Shown in pieces: positions 1 to 7,623 of a stretch of DNA of 64,000 nucleotides. The stretch is from Arthrobacter sp. NicSoilB4. GTDB taxonomy: Bacteria > Actinomycetota > Actinomycetes > Actinomycetales > Micrococcaceae. The translations under genes were made by a program, and so were the position numbers. The notes under the pieces were generated by a model. That model had not been told where the DNA came from. It ran no database searches and saw only the letters and a list, made by a program, of their open reading frames with translations. The stretch spans positions 3,906,001 to 3,970,000 of the forward strand of contig NZ_AP024653.1 in the NCBI RefSeq assembly GCF_019977335.1. Direction: 5' to 3'. Position 1 is the first letter of the stretch. Every line of letters starts with the position of its first letter.

Positions 1-118
1 CCTTGGACAGCATCATGCCGCCCAGCACCGACTGCTCGGCGGGAATGTCCTGCGGCGGCTTGCGGCTGCCTTCGGCTCCCCGGGTCCCCTCGACTGAGTC
101 CAGATGCGTAACTGACAA
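1..118 (-). CDS. dnaB: Replicative DNA helicase DnaB, N-terminal fragment
   Basis: Only the first 39 codons are in the window; the gene runs off the left edge. Reading leftwards from a TTG at 118-116, the product contains PPQDIPAEQSVLGGMMLSK, the conserved opening of the DnaB N-terminal domain. A GGAGGA Shine-Dalgarno lies about 8 nt upstream of the TTG, which is why I chose this start. DnaB is the hexameric 5'-3' helicase of the replication fork. Its place downstream of rplI on the same strand is the common actinobacterial order, although several genes intervene here. The short fragment makes the call dependent on one motif, but that motif is very characteristic. Confidence 0.8.
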   Translation of the reverse strand, partial: MSVTHLDSVEGTRGAEGSRKPPQDIPAEQSVLGGMMLSK

Positions 119-414
119 AACTGCCGTCCTCCATTGTGTGCCGCGGCGAATGTCCGCGCCGGCGGCGCGTAGCCAAGGGCCTTGGTATCCGTTGGTGTCG
201 ACCCGGCGTATCCCGACGGGTTAAGTAGTATCAGCCAGCTCCGACACTTTGCCTGCCTTCCGGCGCTGCCGGTTTTCCACAGCCCGCTCCGGCCCGCGGG
301 GCCGGAAGTTGAAAGGAAGGTGTCGTGCAGCCAGCACCGGATTTCGGTATCCAAGGGTCGATCTCCAGCAACGGTATCCCCCCATCCGGCAGGCACCAAC
401 CCGACTGGCCGCAG

Positions 415-750
415 CCCCTGTGGATAAGCTGTGCACTAATGCCCCCTGCTTGTGCACAGCCTGTGGGAACCGCTGTGGATAGAAAATTTGTTGTCGCTGT
501 AATATGCCGCTGACCTGCGGAAACACCGCATTTACCGTGTGGACACAAAAGTATTTTCGCCAAGGCTCATCCACAGCCCCCGGCCCGCGGCTGGGGATAC
601 CGCGCGGCACATGAGGCCACACATGGCCGGAAATATGCACATTAAGTGATGGTCCTCACTGTGGCCCCTGTTGGGCGGGCGGCGCTGGCCGACTTTGGCC
701 GGACCGGCGGCATACCGGATGCCCTTCGCGGCATGTGCTGTGGATAACTG
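415..750. promoter_or_regulatory. Cluster of DnaA-box-like 9-mers in the dnaB upstream region
   Basis: The stretch 119-772 has no credible gene. It contains two exact TTATCCACA boxes, both in reverse orientation (TGTGGATAA at 419-427 and 739-747). It also has close variants at 450-458 (TTGTGCACA), 474-482 (TGTGGATAG), 538-546 (TGTGGACAC) and 567-575 (TCATCCACA). The consensus TT(A/G)TCCACA is the DnaA-binding site known from Micrococcus and Streptomyces. The cluster lies upstream of dnaB (leftward) and of the gene at 773 (rightward), so it could be a DnaA-controlled promoter region or a titration site. Function is inferred only from the motif. Confidence 0.5.
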
Positions 751-772
751 CGATCTGGCATAAGCTCTTCAT

Positions 773-1240
773 ATGGGCGATGTATTGCTGGTCATACTGC
801 CTGCCCTCATCCTGGCGGCAGTCCTCTGGGCGTTTGTCACGGCCCTGAAGCCGCGCGACTTCGGCATGTCCGACGCCGAACGCTACCAGCACGAACTCGC
901 CGCGCGTTCGCAGGCCCATTACGCCGCACAGGTGCAGGCCGCCACGGCCGCCCGCGCCCGCGTGGAGGCGGTCACCCGCCCCAGCCAGAACGAACAGCAG
1001 CAGTCCCAGCAGGCAGATCACGCCCGACAGGCGCTGCGCGCCCAGACGGGGTCCGCGCCCGCCGTTGGGCAGCCCGGCTACCAGGGCCCGGTCCTGCCCG
1101 GAGGCCAGCTCAATCCCCAGTTTGCCCTGCAGCTCCAGTCGCTGGCCCGGAACGGCAAGAAGCTCCAGGCCATTAAGCTGCTGCGGCAGGCCACCCATTC
1201 AGACCTTTTGACCGCCAAGAATTTTGTAGATCGGCTGTAG
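773..1240 (+). CDS. Membrane-anchored protein with L7/L12-like C-terminal motif
   Basis: A 155-aa protein with one N-terminal membrane segment (residues about 4-24, VLLVILPALILAAVLWAFV) and a Gln/Ala-rich middle. Its last 30 residues (KKLQAIKLLRQATHSDLLTA, then KNFVDRL) resemble the helix-turn-helix of the ribosomal protein L7/L12 C-terminal domain, where the family shows [23 protein letters not shown]. That similarity is by eye. It sits 4 nt before a second protein of the same type, so the two are very likely co-transcribed. No enzymatic motif is visible. A role at the membrane-ribosome interface would be speculation, because the domain can also be a generic helical hairpin. Confidence 0.75.
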   Translation: MGDVLLVILPALILAAVLWAFVTALKPRDFGMSDAERYQHELAARSQAHYAAQVQAATAARARVEAVTRPSQNEQQQSQQADHARQALRAQTGSAPAVGQPGYQGPVLPGGQLNPQFALQLQSLARNGKKLQAIKLLRQATHSDLLTAKNFVDRL

Positions 1241-1244
1241 CTTC

Positions 1245-1817
1245 ATGGAATCCCTGCTAGTCCCCCTCTTGATTCTGGCGTTCGTCGGTGCCGGCGTCCT
1301 GATCGGCGCCCGCGCTTTCGCCCGCATCGGTGCCCGGCCCCGGCCGGAAAATGCCCCCCAGCCCCCACGCGACCCGCTTGAACTCGCCCGCGCCGCCGCG
1401 GCCAAGCTCAGCCAGGACCAACACCGCCGCCTCTACGCGCTGATCGCCCAGGGGCAGGCCATGGCGGCCATCAAACTGTACTTCGATGCGACAGGAGACG
1501 GACTGCGGGCCTCCCGGGACGCAGTGGGCGCCCTGGCGGCGCATCCGCAGCCATTCCGGCCCGAGGCCCCCGCTGAGGCGCCCACTGAGGACGACGACGA
1601 CGCGCCGCAGCGGTTCGCCTACCGTTACCGGGCAATCGCCAGCAAGGGCGATGTCACGCGTGAGGTCAGCAGCAACATGCTCAACGACGAGATCTACGGC
1701 AGGATCCGCACCCTTGCCAGGAGCGGCGATACCGAGGCCGCCGCCGAGGCCCTCACACGCCACTCGGACATCTCCATCAAGCAGGCCCGCGAATTTATCG
1801 CCCTCCTCGAGGACTGA
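1245..1817 (+). CDS. Membrane-anchored protein with two L7/L12-like helical hairpins
   Basis: A 190-aa protein with an N-terminal membrane helix (residues about 4-26). Two copies of a motif like the L7/L12 C-terminal hairpin follow, at about residues 60-97 (GQAMAAIKLYFDATGDGLRA) and about 150-190 (GDTEAAAEALTRHSDISIKQ). The copies are separated by a Pro/Glu/Asp-rich linker containing EDDDDA. The preceding gene, 4 nt upstream, carries one copy. The pair therefore looks like paralogues with different copy numbers of the same module. The C terminus ends in the motif, with no tail. Function is unknown. Confidence 0.75.
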   Translation: MESLLVPLLILAFVGAGVLIGARAFARIGARPRPENAPQPPRDPLELARAAAAKLSQDQHRRLYALIAQGQAMAAIKLYFDATGDGLRASRDAVGALAAHPQPFRPEAPAEAPTEDDDDAPQRFAYRYRAIASKGDVTREVSSNMLNDEIYGRIRTLARSGDTEAAAEALTRHSDISIKQAREFIALLED

Positions 1818-1835
1818 CCTCCCGGCCCTGCGGGG

Positions 1836-2213
1836 CTAGAAGTCGAACAGTTCCCCGAGCCACCCCTCCTTCTTCCTGGGGCGGCGGCGCTCGTCATAGC
1901 GCGGCTGGTCATAGCGCGGCTGGTCCCGCCGCTCGTCGTAGCGGCGGTCATCGTAGCGGCGGTCATCAGGCCGCCGGTCGTCCCTGCGCGGGTCCAGGTC
2001 GTAGAGCGGCGGCGGAATATGGCCGGGCGGCACCGGAGCGTGCGGTGGCGGCGGAGCCGGGACTGCGGGGCCCATGGTCTCGGCAGCGCGGTCAAGGATC
2101 TTGTCCAGTTCGCCGCGGTCCAGCCATACGCCTCGGCACTGCGGGCAGTAATCGATCTCGACCCCACTGCGTTCGCTCATAATCAGGTCAATTGAATCCA
2201 CAGGACATTTCAT
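1836..2213 (-). CDS. TFIIB-type zinc-finger protein with Arg/Asp/Tyr-rich tail
   Basis: About 125 aa. The N terminus holds two metal-binding pairs, CPVD and CPQC, followed by RGVWLDRGELDKI. This is the signature of the small zf-TFIIB family, which has no proven function. After a proline-rich linker, the protein becomes a low-complexity tail of DRR/RYD repeats encoded by tandem DNA repeats, ending in GWLGELFDF. I use the ATG at 2213 because family members start MKCP; a GTG three codons upstream (2222) is the alternative. It is convergent with the L7/L12-like pair. The acidic/basic repeat tail suggests an interaction or disordered region. Confidence 0.75.
   Translation of the reverse strand: MKCPVDSIDLIMSERSGVEIDYCPQCRGVWLDRGELDKILDRAAETMGPAVPAPPPPHAPVPPGHIPPPLYDLDPRRDDRRPDDRRYDDRRYDERRDQPRYDQPRYDERRRPRKKEGWLGELFDF
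1893..1967. repeat. Short tandem repeats inside the zinc-finger gene
   Basis: Two perfect 15-bp units (GTCATAGCGCGGCTG at 1893-1907 and 1908-1922) are followed by degenerate 12-15 bp units beginning GTC and ending GCGGCG up to about 1967. On the minus strand they encode the RYDQP and DRRYD repeats. Unit lengths are multiples of three, so copy-number change would keep the frame. Confidence 0.75.
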
Positions 2214-2266
2214 GTCCCGCACAACGACCCGGCGTGACTAATAGTTCGCCGGCCCGGACGGCGGCA

Positions 2267-2893
2267 TCAGTGCCGGCCGGAGATGCCGGCGAGCAGTTGT
2301 TCGAACGGCAACGACTCCAGGGCGGCCTGCCTGGGCTGCGGCTGCGAGCCCCGCAGCAGCCCGACGAACTCCCCCGCCGCCCGGTCGATCCGGGTGGACA
2401 GGGCCGAGCCGCCGTCGTCGTTGTTGCCCCAGTCCTGGGGACCGGCAAAGACGGCCGTGGGGGCGGTCCGGGTGCGCAGGTACGTGAACAGGGGCCGCAT
2501 GGCGAAGTCCAGGACCATCTGGTGCCGGTCCGTTCCGGCTGTGGCGCCGAGCAGGACCGCCTTTCCCTCCAGTGACTTGGGGTCCAGGACGTCGATGAAG
2601 GACTTGAAGAGTCCGCTGTAGGACGCGCTGAAAACGGGGCTGACGGCAATAATGCCGTCCGATGCCTCGACGCCGGCGATCACGCCTGCCAGCTTCGGCG
2701 CCGCATAGCCGGTCACGAAGTTGTTCGCGATATCCACCGCGAGGTCCCGCAGCTCCAATACCTCGATGTCGGCGGCGTATCCGGCCGCGGCGAGCTGGCG
2801 TTCGGCGGAGGCGGCCAGCTGGTCCGCCAGCAGGCGGCTCGACGACGGGACGCCGAGTCCGGCGGAAAGAACGGTGATACGGCGGGTTTCCAC
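2267..2893 (-). CDS. NADPH-dependent FMN reductase (CE1759-like)
   Basis: A 208-aa flavodoxin-fold reductase. It begins with the beta-strand/phosphate loop ITVLSAGLGVPSSSRLLAD (residues about 6-24), which binds the FMN phosphate. The conserved SPVFSASYSGLFKSFIDVLD stretch (about 84-103) follows, where the family contacts flavin and pairs for dimerisation. Such enzymes reduce free FMN with NAD(P)H and often serve a luciferase-like monooxygenase, but no partner monooxygenase is adjacent here. The GTG start at 2893 is supported by AGGAG 6-7 nt upstream. It appears monocistronic, with the PhzF-like gene on the same strand about 165 bp upstream. Confidence 0.85.
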   Translation of the reverse strand: METRRITVLSAGLGVPSSSRLLADQLAASAERQLAAAGYAADIEVLELRDLAVDIANNFVTGYAAPKLAGVIAGVEASDGIIAVSPVFSASYSGLFKSFIDVLDPKSLEGKAVLLGATAGTDRHQMVLDFAMRPLFTYLRTRTAPTAVFAGPQDWGNNDDGGSALSTRIDRAAGEFVGLLRGSQPQPRQAALESLPFEQLLAGISGRH

Positions 2894-3059
2894 GGGGTGC
2901 TCCTGGTGTGAGGCGGTGGCCGAAGCCTTGGTACATGCGTTTGCATCTACCTGTAGAAGCCGGGGGGAATGCCGTTTATTCCCGCCCCGGTTGCGCTGTC
3001 ATCTTTGGGCCTCAACCGGCCGGAATGGCAACCAGGACTGGCTGGGCAACGCGGGGACC

Positions 3060-3920
3060 TCAGAGCAGGACGAAGCCCTCGATGCAGCTCACCGAGTTGC
3101 CGCCGACCCAGATATCGTCCCCTGCCGCATCAATGTGGACCCTGCCTGCCCGGCCCAGCACCGTTCCCTGTGCCGCAACATAGGACTCCGGCGCCCTGCC
3201 GCTGCCGATCAGCCACTGGGCCGCTCCGGCGTTGAAACTGCCGGTGACGGGGTCTTCCGCGGCGGCGTCGCCCGGTATGAAGGTCCGCACCTCGAAGCCG
3301 GCCGCGGATCCTGCAGGATGGGGGCCGATCACGCCGACCTTCAGTCCGGCCAGGGCCATGTAGTCGGGCCGGACGGAAAGCACCGCCTCCGCCGATTCCA
3401 GCAACACCCCGATCCAGTCCGGGCCGTTGACCAGCCAGGAGGCATCCAGCAGCGCCTCCCGCGGCATCCCCAAGCCGGCGGCGATGCGGGCGAGGTCCCC
3501 CTCTGCCACGGGCCCGGAGCGGGTCAGGGGCGGGGCCGCGAAGGCCAGCCGGCCGCCGTCGCGCCTGACCCTGACCAGCCCGGCCGCGCACTCCTGGACC
3601 AGCACTCCGTCCTGCCGCGGGATCCCACCGGCCTCAAGCCAGGCGTGCGCCGAGCCCAGGGTGGGGTGGCCGGCAAAGGGGAACTCCTCGCGGCCGGTGA
3701 AGATCCTGACCCGGTAGTCTGCGCCGGGGTCCGTGGGAGGCAGCAGGAACGTGGTCTCGGCAAGGTTCGTCCAGTTGGCGAACTGCTGCATCGCCTCCGC
3801 CGGGAGCCCCTCGGCGTCGAGGACGACCGCCAGCGGATTGCCGCGGAAGGGCTCGGCCGAGAAGACATCCACCTGCCCGAAGTGACGCAGGCGGGGCGCA
3901 GGGGCAGTATTCGAGGTCAC
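3060..3920 (-). CDS. PhzF family epimerase/isomerase-like protein
   Basis: A 286-aa protein of the PhzF/YddE fold (two pseudo-symmetric diaminopimelate-epimerase-like halves). The first half carries FRGNPLAVVLD, NLAETTFL with the conserved glutamate that acts as acid/base in PhzF, and GHPTLGSAHAWL. The second half carries EDPVTGSFNAGAAQWL. No other phenazine gene is present, so a role in phenazine synthesis is not supported; most genomic homologues are of unknown substrate. The start is a GTG (MTSNTAP...) without a clear Shine-Dalgarno. The divergent gene at 3986 leaves only 65 bp for both promoters. Confidence 0.85.
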   Translation of the reverse strand: MTSNTAPAPRLRHFGQVDVFSAEPFRGNPLAVVLDAEGLPAEAMQQFANWTNLAETTFLLPPTDPGADYRVRIFTGREEFPFAGHPTLGSAHAWLEAGGIPRQDGVLVQECAAGLVRVRRDGGRLAFAAPPLTRSGPVAEGDLARIAAGLGMPREALLDASWLVNGPDWIGVLLESAEAVLSVRPDYMALAGLKVGVIGPHPAGSAAGFEVRTFIPGDAAAEDPVTGSFNAGAAQWLIGSGRAPESYVAAQGTVLGRAGRVHIDAAGDDIWVGGNSVSCIEGFVLL

Positions 3921-3985
3921 CGCAGCAGGCTATCATCGGCGCCGTTGCGGCTGACAAGGCTGCCGCGGTCTGCGAGACTGCCCAC

Positions 3986-4444
3986 ATGGCTGTGAACAAA
4001 ACCCGCGACGATGCCCAGAACGAGACGCAGAACAAGACCGTGGCAACCGGTGCGTCCGTCGAGGAGTTCCTGGCCGCCGTCGAGCATCCCGTACGCCGGG
4101 AGGACGGCCTCCGGCTGCTGGAAATGATGTCCGGGATCACGGGGCAGCCGGCGAAGATGTGGGGCCCGACGATTGTCGGCTTCGGCACCTACCACTACAA
4201 ATACGACACCGGGCGCGAAGGCGACGCCGCCGCCGTCGGCTTCTCGCCACGGAAGGCCAGCCTGTCGCTCTACGGACTGCTGTACGGCCCCGGGGCGGCG
4301 GACCTGCTGGGCCGGCTGGGGAAGCACAAGACCGGGGCGGGCTGTCTGTACATCAACAAACTCCAGGACGTCGACGAGGCGGTGCTGGCCGAACTGATCC
4401 GGATTGGATACCGGCACGTGACCACGGTCCTGCACCACGGCTGA
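3986..4444 (+). CDS. DUF1801 (YdhG-like) domain protein
   Basis: A 152-aa soluble protein. After a variable, Asn/Thr/Lys-rich N terminus it reads as a DUF1801 domain: VEEFLAAVEHPVRREDGLRL, then GPTIVGFGTYHYKYDTGREG, GFSPRKASLSLYGLLY and KHKTGAGCLYINKLQDVD. The family is common in actinobacteria and soil bacteria and has no established biochemical function. It is divergent from the PhzF-like gene. A long hairpin repeat and the rplI terminator follow it. Confidence 0.8.
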   Translation: MAVNKTRDDAQNETQNKTVATGASVEEFLAAVEHPVRREDGLRLLEMMSGITGQPAKMWGPTIVGFGTYHYKYDTGREGDAAAVGFSPRKASLSLYGLLYGPGAADLLGRLGKHKTGAGCLYINKLQDVDEAVLAELIRIGYRHVTTVLHHG

Positions 4445-4458
4445 GAGTCCCGCCGAAG

Positions 4459-4521
4459 CAACGCGGGGTCACTTACAGCCCATGACGCCGTCCAACATGG
4501 ACCTTAAGTGACCCCGCGTTG
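4459..4521. repeat. Dispersed long-hairpin repeat, copy 1
   Basis: Perfect 17-bp inverted arms: CAACGCGGGGTCACTTA at 4459-4475 and its reverse complement at 4505-4521, with a 29-nt loop. The same arms recur at 35928-35990 in another intergenic region between unrelated genes. This defines a small REP-like dispersed element rather than a gene-specific terminator. No run of T follows either arm. Confidence 0.8.
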
Positions 4522-4531
4522 GAGTTAAACA

Positions 4532-4580
4532 GAAGGCCCCCGCGTCCGGTTCCCAGGGGAATCCGGAGGCGGGGGCCTTC
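4532..4580 (-). terminator. Terminator-like hairpin after rplI
   Basis: Arms GAAGGCCCCCGC (4532-4543) and GCGGGGGCCTTC (4569-4580) form a 12-bp GC-rich stem just past the rplI stop. The T tract on the minus strand is weak (CTGTTTAA). It probably ends the ribosomal operon. Confidence 0.7.
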
Positions 4581-4604
4581 CAGCAGTTCAGTCAGTCGAA
4601 AAGA

Positions 4605-5057
4605 CTACTTGCCTGCGACTACGTCGAGTTCGATCACAGCGGCAACGTCGTTGTGAAGACGGACGTTGGCCTGGTAGGAACCAACCGACTTGATGTGCGT
4701 CGGCAGTTCAACCTTGCGCTTGTCGATGCGGCCAAGGCCAGCGGCCTCAACAGCGTCGGCCACGTCGCCCTGCTTGACGGTGCCGAACAGGCGTCCGGTC
4801 TCGCCAGCCTTGACAACGAGCTTGACCGGCTTGGCGGAGAGTGCAGCGGCCTGCTTCTGAGCGTCTTCCAGGGAAGCGTGCTCGCGGGCGGCGCGGGCAG
4901 CCTTGATGGACTCAACCTGCTTCTCGCCACCCTTGGACCAGGTCAGGGCGAAGTTGCGGGGCAGCAGGTAGTTACGTGCGTAACCGTCCTTGACCTCAAC
5001 AACATCGCCTGCAGCACCGAGACCGGTTACTTCGTGGGTCAGAATGAGCTTTGCCAT
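4605..5057 (-). CDS. rplI: 50S ribosomal protein L9
   Basis: A 150-aa protein, the normal length for bL9. The N-terminal RNA-binding domain shows MAKLILTHEVTGLGAAGDVV and KDGYARNYLLPRNFA, the family signature. A long connecting helix (about 41-74) follows, then the C-terminal domain with LFGTVKQGDVADAV and the KRKVELPTHIKSVG stretch. L9 binds 23S rRNA domain V near L1 and helps reading-frame maintenance. It is the last gene of the rpsF-ssb-rpsR-rplI cluster, 17 nt behind rpsR, and is followed by a terminator hairpin. Confidence 0.97.
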   Translation of the reverse strand: MAKLILTHEVTGLGAAGDVVEVKDGYARNYLLPRNFALTWSKGGEKQVESIKAARAAREHASLEDAQKQAAALSAKPVKLVVKAGETGRLFGTVKQGDVADAVEAAGLGRIDKRKVELPTHIKSVGSYQANVRLHNDVAAVIELDVVAGK

Positions 5058-5074
5058 GTTAGTTAATCCCTTCC

Positions 5075-5314
5075 TTAGCCGCGGCCAGCGCCGGAGTAAG
5101 GCAGCAGAGCAACTTCGCGGGCGTTCTTGATTGCCTGTGCGATCTTGCGCTGTTCCTGCACCGTGACGCCGGTGACGCGACGGGCGCGGATCTTTCCGCG
5201 GTCGGAGATGAACTTGCGCAGCAATGCTACGTCCTTGTAGTCGATGACGGTGATGTCAGCGGCCTTCAAGGGGTTGGACTTTGGTTTGGGCTTACGGAGT
5301 TCAGCCTTAGCCAT
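5075..5314 (-). CDS. rpsR: 30S ribosomal protein S18
   Basis: A 79-aa bS18. The ATG at 5314 has AGGAG just upstream and gives the usual MAKAELRKPK start, so the longer in-frame extension to 5356 was not used. The core shows ITVIDYKDVALLRKFISDRG, KIRARRVTGVTVQEQRKIAQ and the ending AIKNAREVALLPY. No cysteines are present, so this is the zinc-free form. S18 forms a heterodimer with S6 (rpsF) on the 30S platform; both are in this operon. Confidence 0.97.
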   Translation of the reverse strand: MAKAELRKPKPKSNPLKAADITVIDYKDVALLRKFISDRGKIRARRVTGVTVQEQRKIAQAIKNAREVALLPYSGAGRG

Positions 5315-5439
5315 CGTGGAGCTCCTATTCGATGGAGCCCGTGGATATTGATCCACGGGATGGTGGTGATCCGACGGCGGTCAGCACCCGTCCGCCTTGC
5401 GGCGTCCGGCGGGGTCCGTCGTCGAACCTTAGATGTTGT

Positions 5440-6030
5440 TTAGAAGGGAGGTTCGGAATCCGGGCCGTTGCCCCAGCCGCCGCCTGCATTGCTGACCCCG
5501 GGCGTGGCCCAGGGGTCATCCTGCTGCTGTGCGGGCTGGTTGCCGCCCCAGGTTCCGCCCGAGTTGCCGCCCTGGTTTCCACCAGAACCGCCACCGAAGC
5601 CGCCGCCGCTGTTGCCGCCGCCGAAGCCACCCTGGGCACCGTTGCCGGCACCCCCACCGCCGGAGCGCTGGGTGCGGTTGACCTTGGCGTTGGCGTAGCG
5701 CAGGCTGGGGCCGATTTCATCGACCTCAAGCTCGATAACGGTGCGCTTCTCGCCTTCTTTGGTTTCGTAGGAACGGCTCTTCAGCCGGCCGGAAACAATC
5801 ACGCGCATGCCCTTGGTCAGGGACTCGGCAACGTTTTCAGCGGCCTCACGCCATACCGACGCGCGGAGGAACAGGGTTTCCCCGTCCTTCCACTCATTGG
5901 ACTGGCGGTCGAAGGTGCGGGGAGTAGACGCGATGGTGAAGTTCGCTACTGCCGAACCTGACGGTGTGAACCTCAGCTCGGGGTCATTGGTGAGATTGCC
6001 AATAACCGTAATAGTGGTTTCGCCTGCCAT
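5440..6030 (-). CDS. ssb: Single-stranded DNA-binding protein
   Basis: A 196-aa SSB. An OB-fold at residues about 1-115 (TTITVIGNLTNDPELRFTPS, FLRASVWREAAENVAESLTK, GMRVIVSGRLKSRSYETKEG) precedes a Gly/Asn/Gln-rich disordered linker. The protein ends in the acidic tip DSEPPF, the protein-interaction tail. It coats single-stranded DNA during replication and repair and recruits partners through the tip. It is placed between rpsF and rpsR, as in most bacteria. The linker is encoded by repetitive GGC/GGN codons, which could slip. A DNA gap of about 125 bp separates it from rpsR. Confidence 0.97.
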   Translation of the reverse strand: MAGETTITVIGNLTNDPELRFTPSGSAVANFTIASTPRTFDRQSNEWKDGETLFLRASVWREAAENVAESLTKGMRVIVSGRLKSRSYETKEGEKRTVIELEVDEIGPSLRYANAKVNRTQRSGGGGAGNGAQGGFGGGNSGGGFGGGSGGNQGGNSGGTWGGNQPAQQQDDPWATPGVSNAGGGWGNGPDSEPPF

Positions 6031-6085
6031 CTACTGCCTCCTTGTTCGTTCCTGCGGGGGTGAAGAGTGAAATTTGGAGCTGAGA

Positions 6086-6391
6086 TTACTCAGCAACAAC
6101 CTTCTGCTCTTCGGGGCGGGTGATCTTGGTGCGCATGATGGTCTCATTGAGGCTCAACTGGCGATCAAGTTCCTTGGCGGTAGCCGGCTCAGCGGTGAAG
6201 TTCACCACGGCGTAGATACCTTCAGACTTCTTCTGGATTTCGTAAGCCAGGCGACGACGGCCCCAGATGTCAACCTTTTCGATGGTTCCACCATCGGTCG
6301 TGATGACGTTCAGGAACTTCTGAAGCGTTGGCTCAACGGTACGCTCTTCGACCTCGGGGTCGATGATTACCATCAATTCGTAAGGACGCAT
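6086..6391 (-). CDS. rpsF: 30S ribosomal protein S6
   Basis: A 101-aa bS6 beginning MRPYELMVIIDPEVEE, the family signature. IEKVDIWGRRRLAYEIQKKS and GIYAVVNFTAEPATAKELDR follow, then RTKITRPEEQKVVAE. I chose the ATG at 6391, with GGAGG upstream, over a GTG four codons earlier that overlaps the Shine-Dalgarno. It is first gene of the operon and pairs with S18 in the ribosome. Known S6:S18 complexes in many bacteria bind the rpsF leader; a small inverted repeat lies in this leader (see 6421-6439). Confidence 0.97.
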   Translation of the reverse strand: MRPYELMVIIDPEVEERTVEPTLQKFLNVITTDGGTIEKVDIWGRRRLAYEIQKKSEGIYAVVNFTAEPATAKELDRQLSLNETIMRTKITRPEEQKVVAE

Positions 6392-6420
6392 ATGTGAACC
6401 CACCTCCTTTGGGCTAAGCG

Positions 6421-6439
6421 GTTACGGCATTTCCGTAAC
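6421..6439 (-). promoter_or_regulatory. Inverted repeat in the rpsF 5' leader
   Basis: GTTACGG (6421-6427) and CCGTAAC (6433-6439) form a perfect 7-bp stem with a 5-nt loop about 30 nt upstream of the rpsF start. An S6:S18-binding leader with a CCG element is known upstream of rpsF in many phyla. This stem contains CCG, but I cannot confirm the full motif. The rest of 6440-6631 is the divergent promoter region. It contains an exact DnaA-type 9-mer TGTGGACAA at 6603-6611. Confidence 0.35.
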
Positions 6440-6631
6440 AGGAGGTTCATTTGCGGTGCCATGTGCCCGCATTCCCCCAAGAACGGGGGCAGGGCGCAGC
6501 ACAGACTTCAATAGCTTAGTGCATCGGGGCCGGATTCCGCGATTCCACGCCTGTCCAGGGTAGGCGCGCCCGGCCAGGTCCGGGAAGCCGCGTCGGCCTA
6601 TATGTGGACAACCCTGTGCCATGATCGGGGA

Positions 6632-7306
6632 ATGACCACCGGATACCAGCCCGCCGGCCCTGTCCGCCGCAGCCGGCTGCGCTTTGCCGCCATGCTCGTC
6701 GCGGGCGCCGCGGCGGCCGCGGTTACCGGCCTGACCGGGCACTGGGTGGCCGCTCCCGCCACGGGCTGGAGCGTCGCCGCCCTGACCTACGTCGCGTGGG
6801 TCTGGCTAGCGATCGGACGGTTCGACCCCGCCGAAACCCGCGCGCACGCAACAACAGAGGACCCGTCCCGCAGCATCACCGACCTGCTGATCCTGGCAGC
6901 CAACGTCGCCAGCCTGGGCGCGGTGGCCGCCGTCGTCGTTGATTCCCATGCCGGCGAGGGAAGGTCCGGCCTCGGCGGCGCGCTTCTGGCGCTGGCGTCA
7001 GTGGCCCTGTCCTGGCTGCTCGTGCAGACGCTATTCACGCTGCGGTACGCCGAGCTGTACTACAGCACGGACGGGAAAGCCGGGACGGCGGTGGGCGGCA
7101 TCGACTTCAACCAGGAGGGACCGCCGCAGTACACCGACTTCGCCTACCTCGCCTCGAGCCTGGGCATGACCTACCAGGTCTCGGACACAGCACTCCAGAA
7201 CCATGGCATCCGGGCGGAGGCACTCAAGCACAGCCTGCTGTCCTACCTCTTTGGCACCGTTATCCTCGCCACGACCATCAGCCTCGTGATCAGCCTGGCC
7301 TTCTAA
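6632..7306 (+). CDS. DUF1345 family membrane protein
   Basis: About 224 aa with five predicted membrane segments (near residues 18-36, 45-62, 80-100, 113-134 and 203-224). The family signature is clear: LFTLRYAELYYSTDG, GGIDFNQEGPPQYTDFAYLA, SLGMTYQVSDTALQNHGIRA and HSLLSYLFGTVILATTISLV. DUF1345 proteins are inner-membrane proteins of unknown function, with remote resemblance to pore domains. The ATG at 6632 is preferred; an upstream ATG at 6602 would add ten residues. It is divergent from rpsF and monocistronic. Confidence 0.85.
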   Translation: MTTGYQPAGPVRRSRLRFAAMLVAGAAAAAVTGLTGHWVAAPATGWSVAALTYVAWVWLAIGRFDPAETRAHATTEDPSRSITDLLILAANVASLGAVAAVVVDSHAGEGRSGLGGALLALASVALSWLLVQTLFTLRYAELYYSTDGKAGTAVGGIDFNQEGPPQYTDFAYLASSLGMTYQVSDTALQNHGIRAEALKHSLLSYLFGTVILATTISLVISLAF

Positions 7307-7370
7307 GGGTCAGGCAGATTGCCCGTTCGCTGCCGCCCGAGTTCCGGTTCTTTGGCGGTTTCCGGGACAA

Positions 7371-7424
7371 AACGAGTACTGCACACGAAAACTACTCGAC
7401 TTCAGCCCATGCCCTACTCGACTA
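7371..7424. promoter_or_regulatory. Repeated TACTCG motifs upstream of the LuxR-type regulator
   Basis: CTACTCGACT occurs at 7392-7401 and 7414-7423, exactly 22 bp apart (two helical turns). The inverse CGAGTACT lies at 7373-7380. Another CGAGTACT is at 10416-10423, in front of the polysaccharide operon. The arrangement looks like a binding site for a dimeric regulator, possibly the adjacent LuxR protein. The gap 7307-7623 holds nothing else I can name. Confidence 0.35.
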
Positions 7425-7623
7425 TTTGGGCGGCCTAGGCCCCCCGGCAGGCCCCGGCTATATTTGCAAAAGCACAGCCATTTGGTCAGGGCCTTCGCTC
7501 CATCCCCGAGCGTGACCCGGGCCTTCGTTTTGCAGGAAACATCGGCGTGCGGAGGTACATACGTCAGTTCGGGACCTGATGCTTCTCATCGGGGCCCCGG
7601 CTGAATGGTCTCGTGGGGATGGA

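Noticed and set aside
221..640. Minus-strand frames upstream of dnaB
   Set aside because: Cys/Arg/Pro-rich shadow translations that cross the DnaA-box cluster; no domain.
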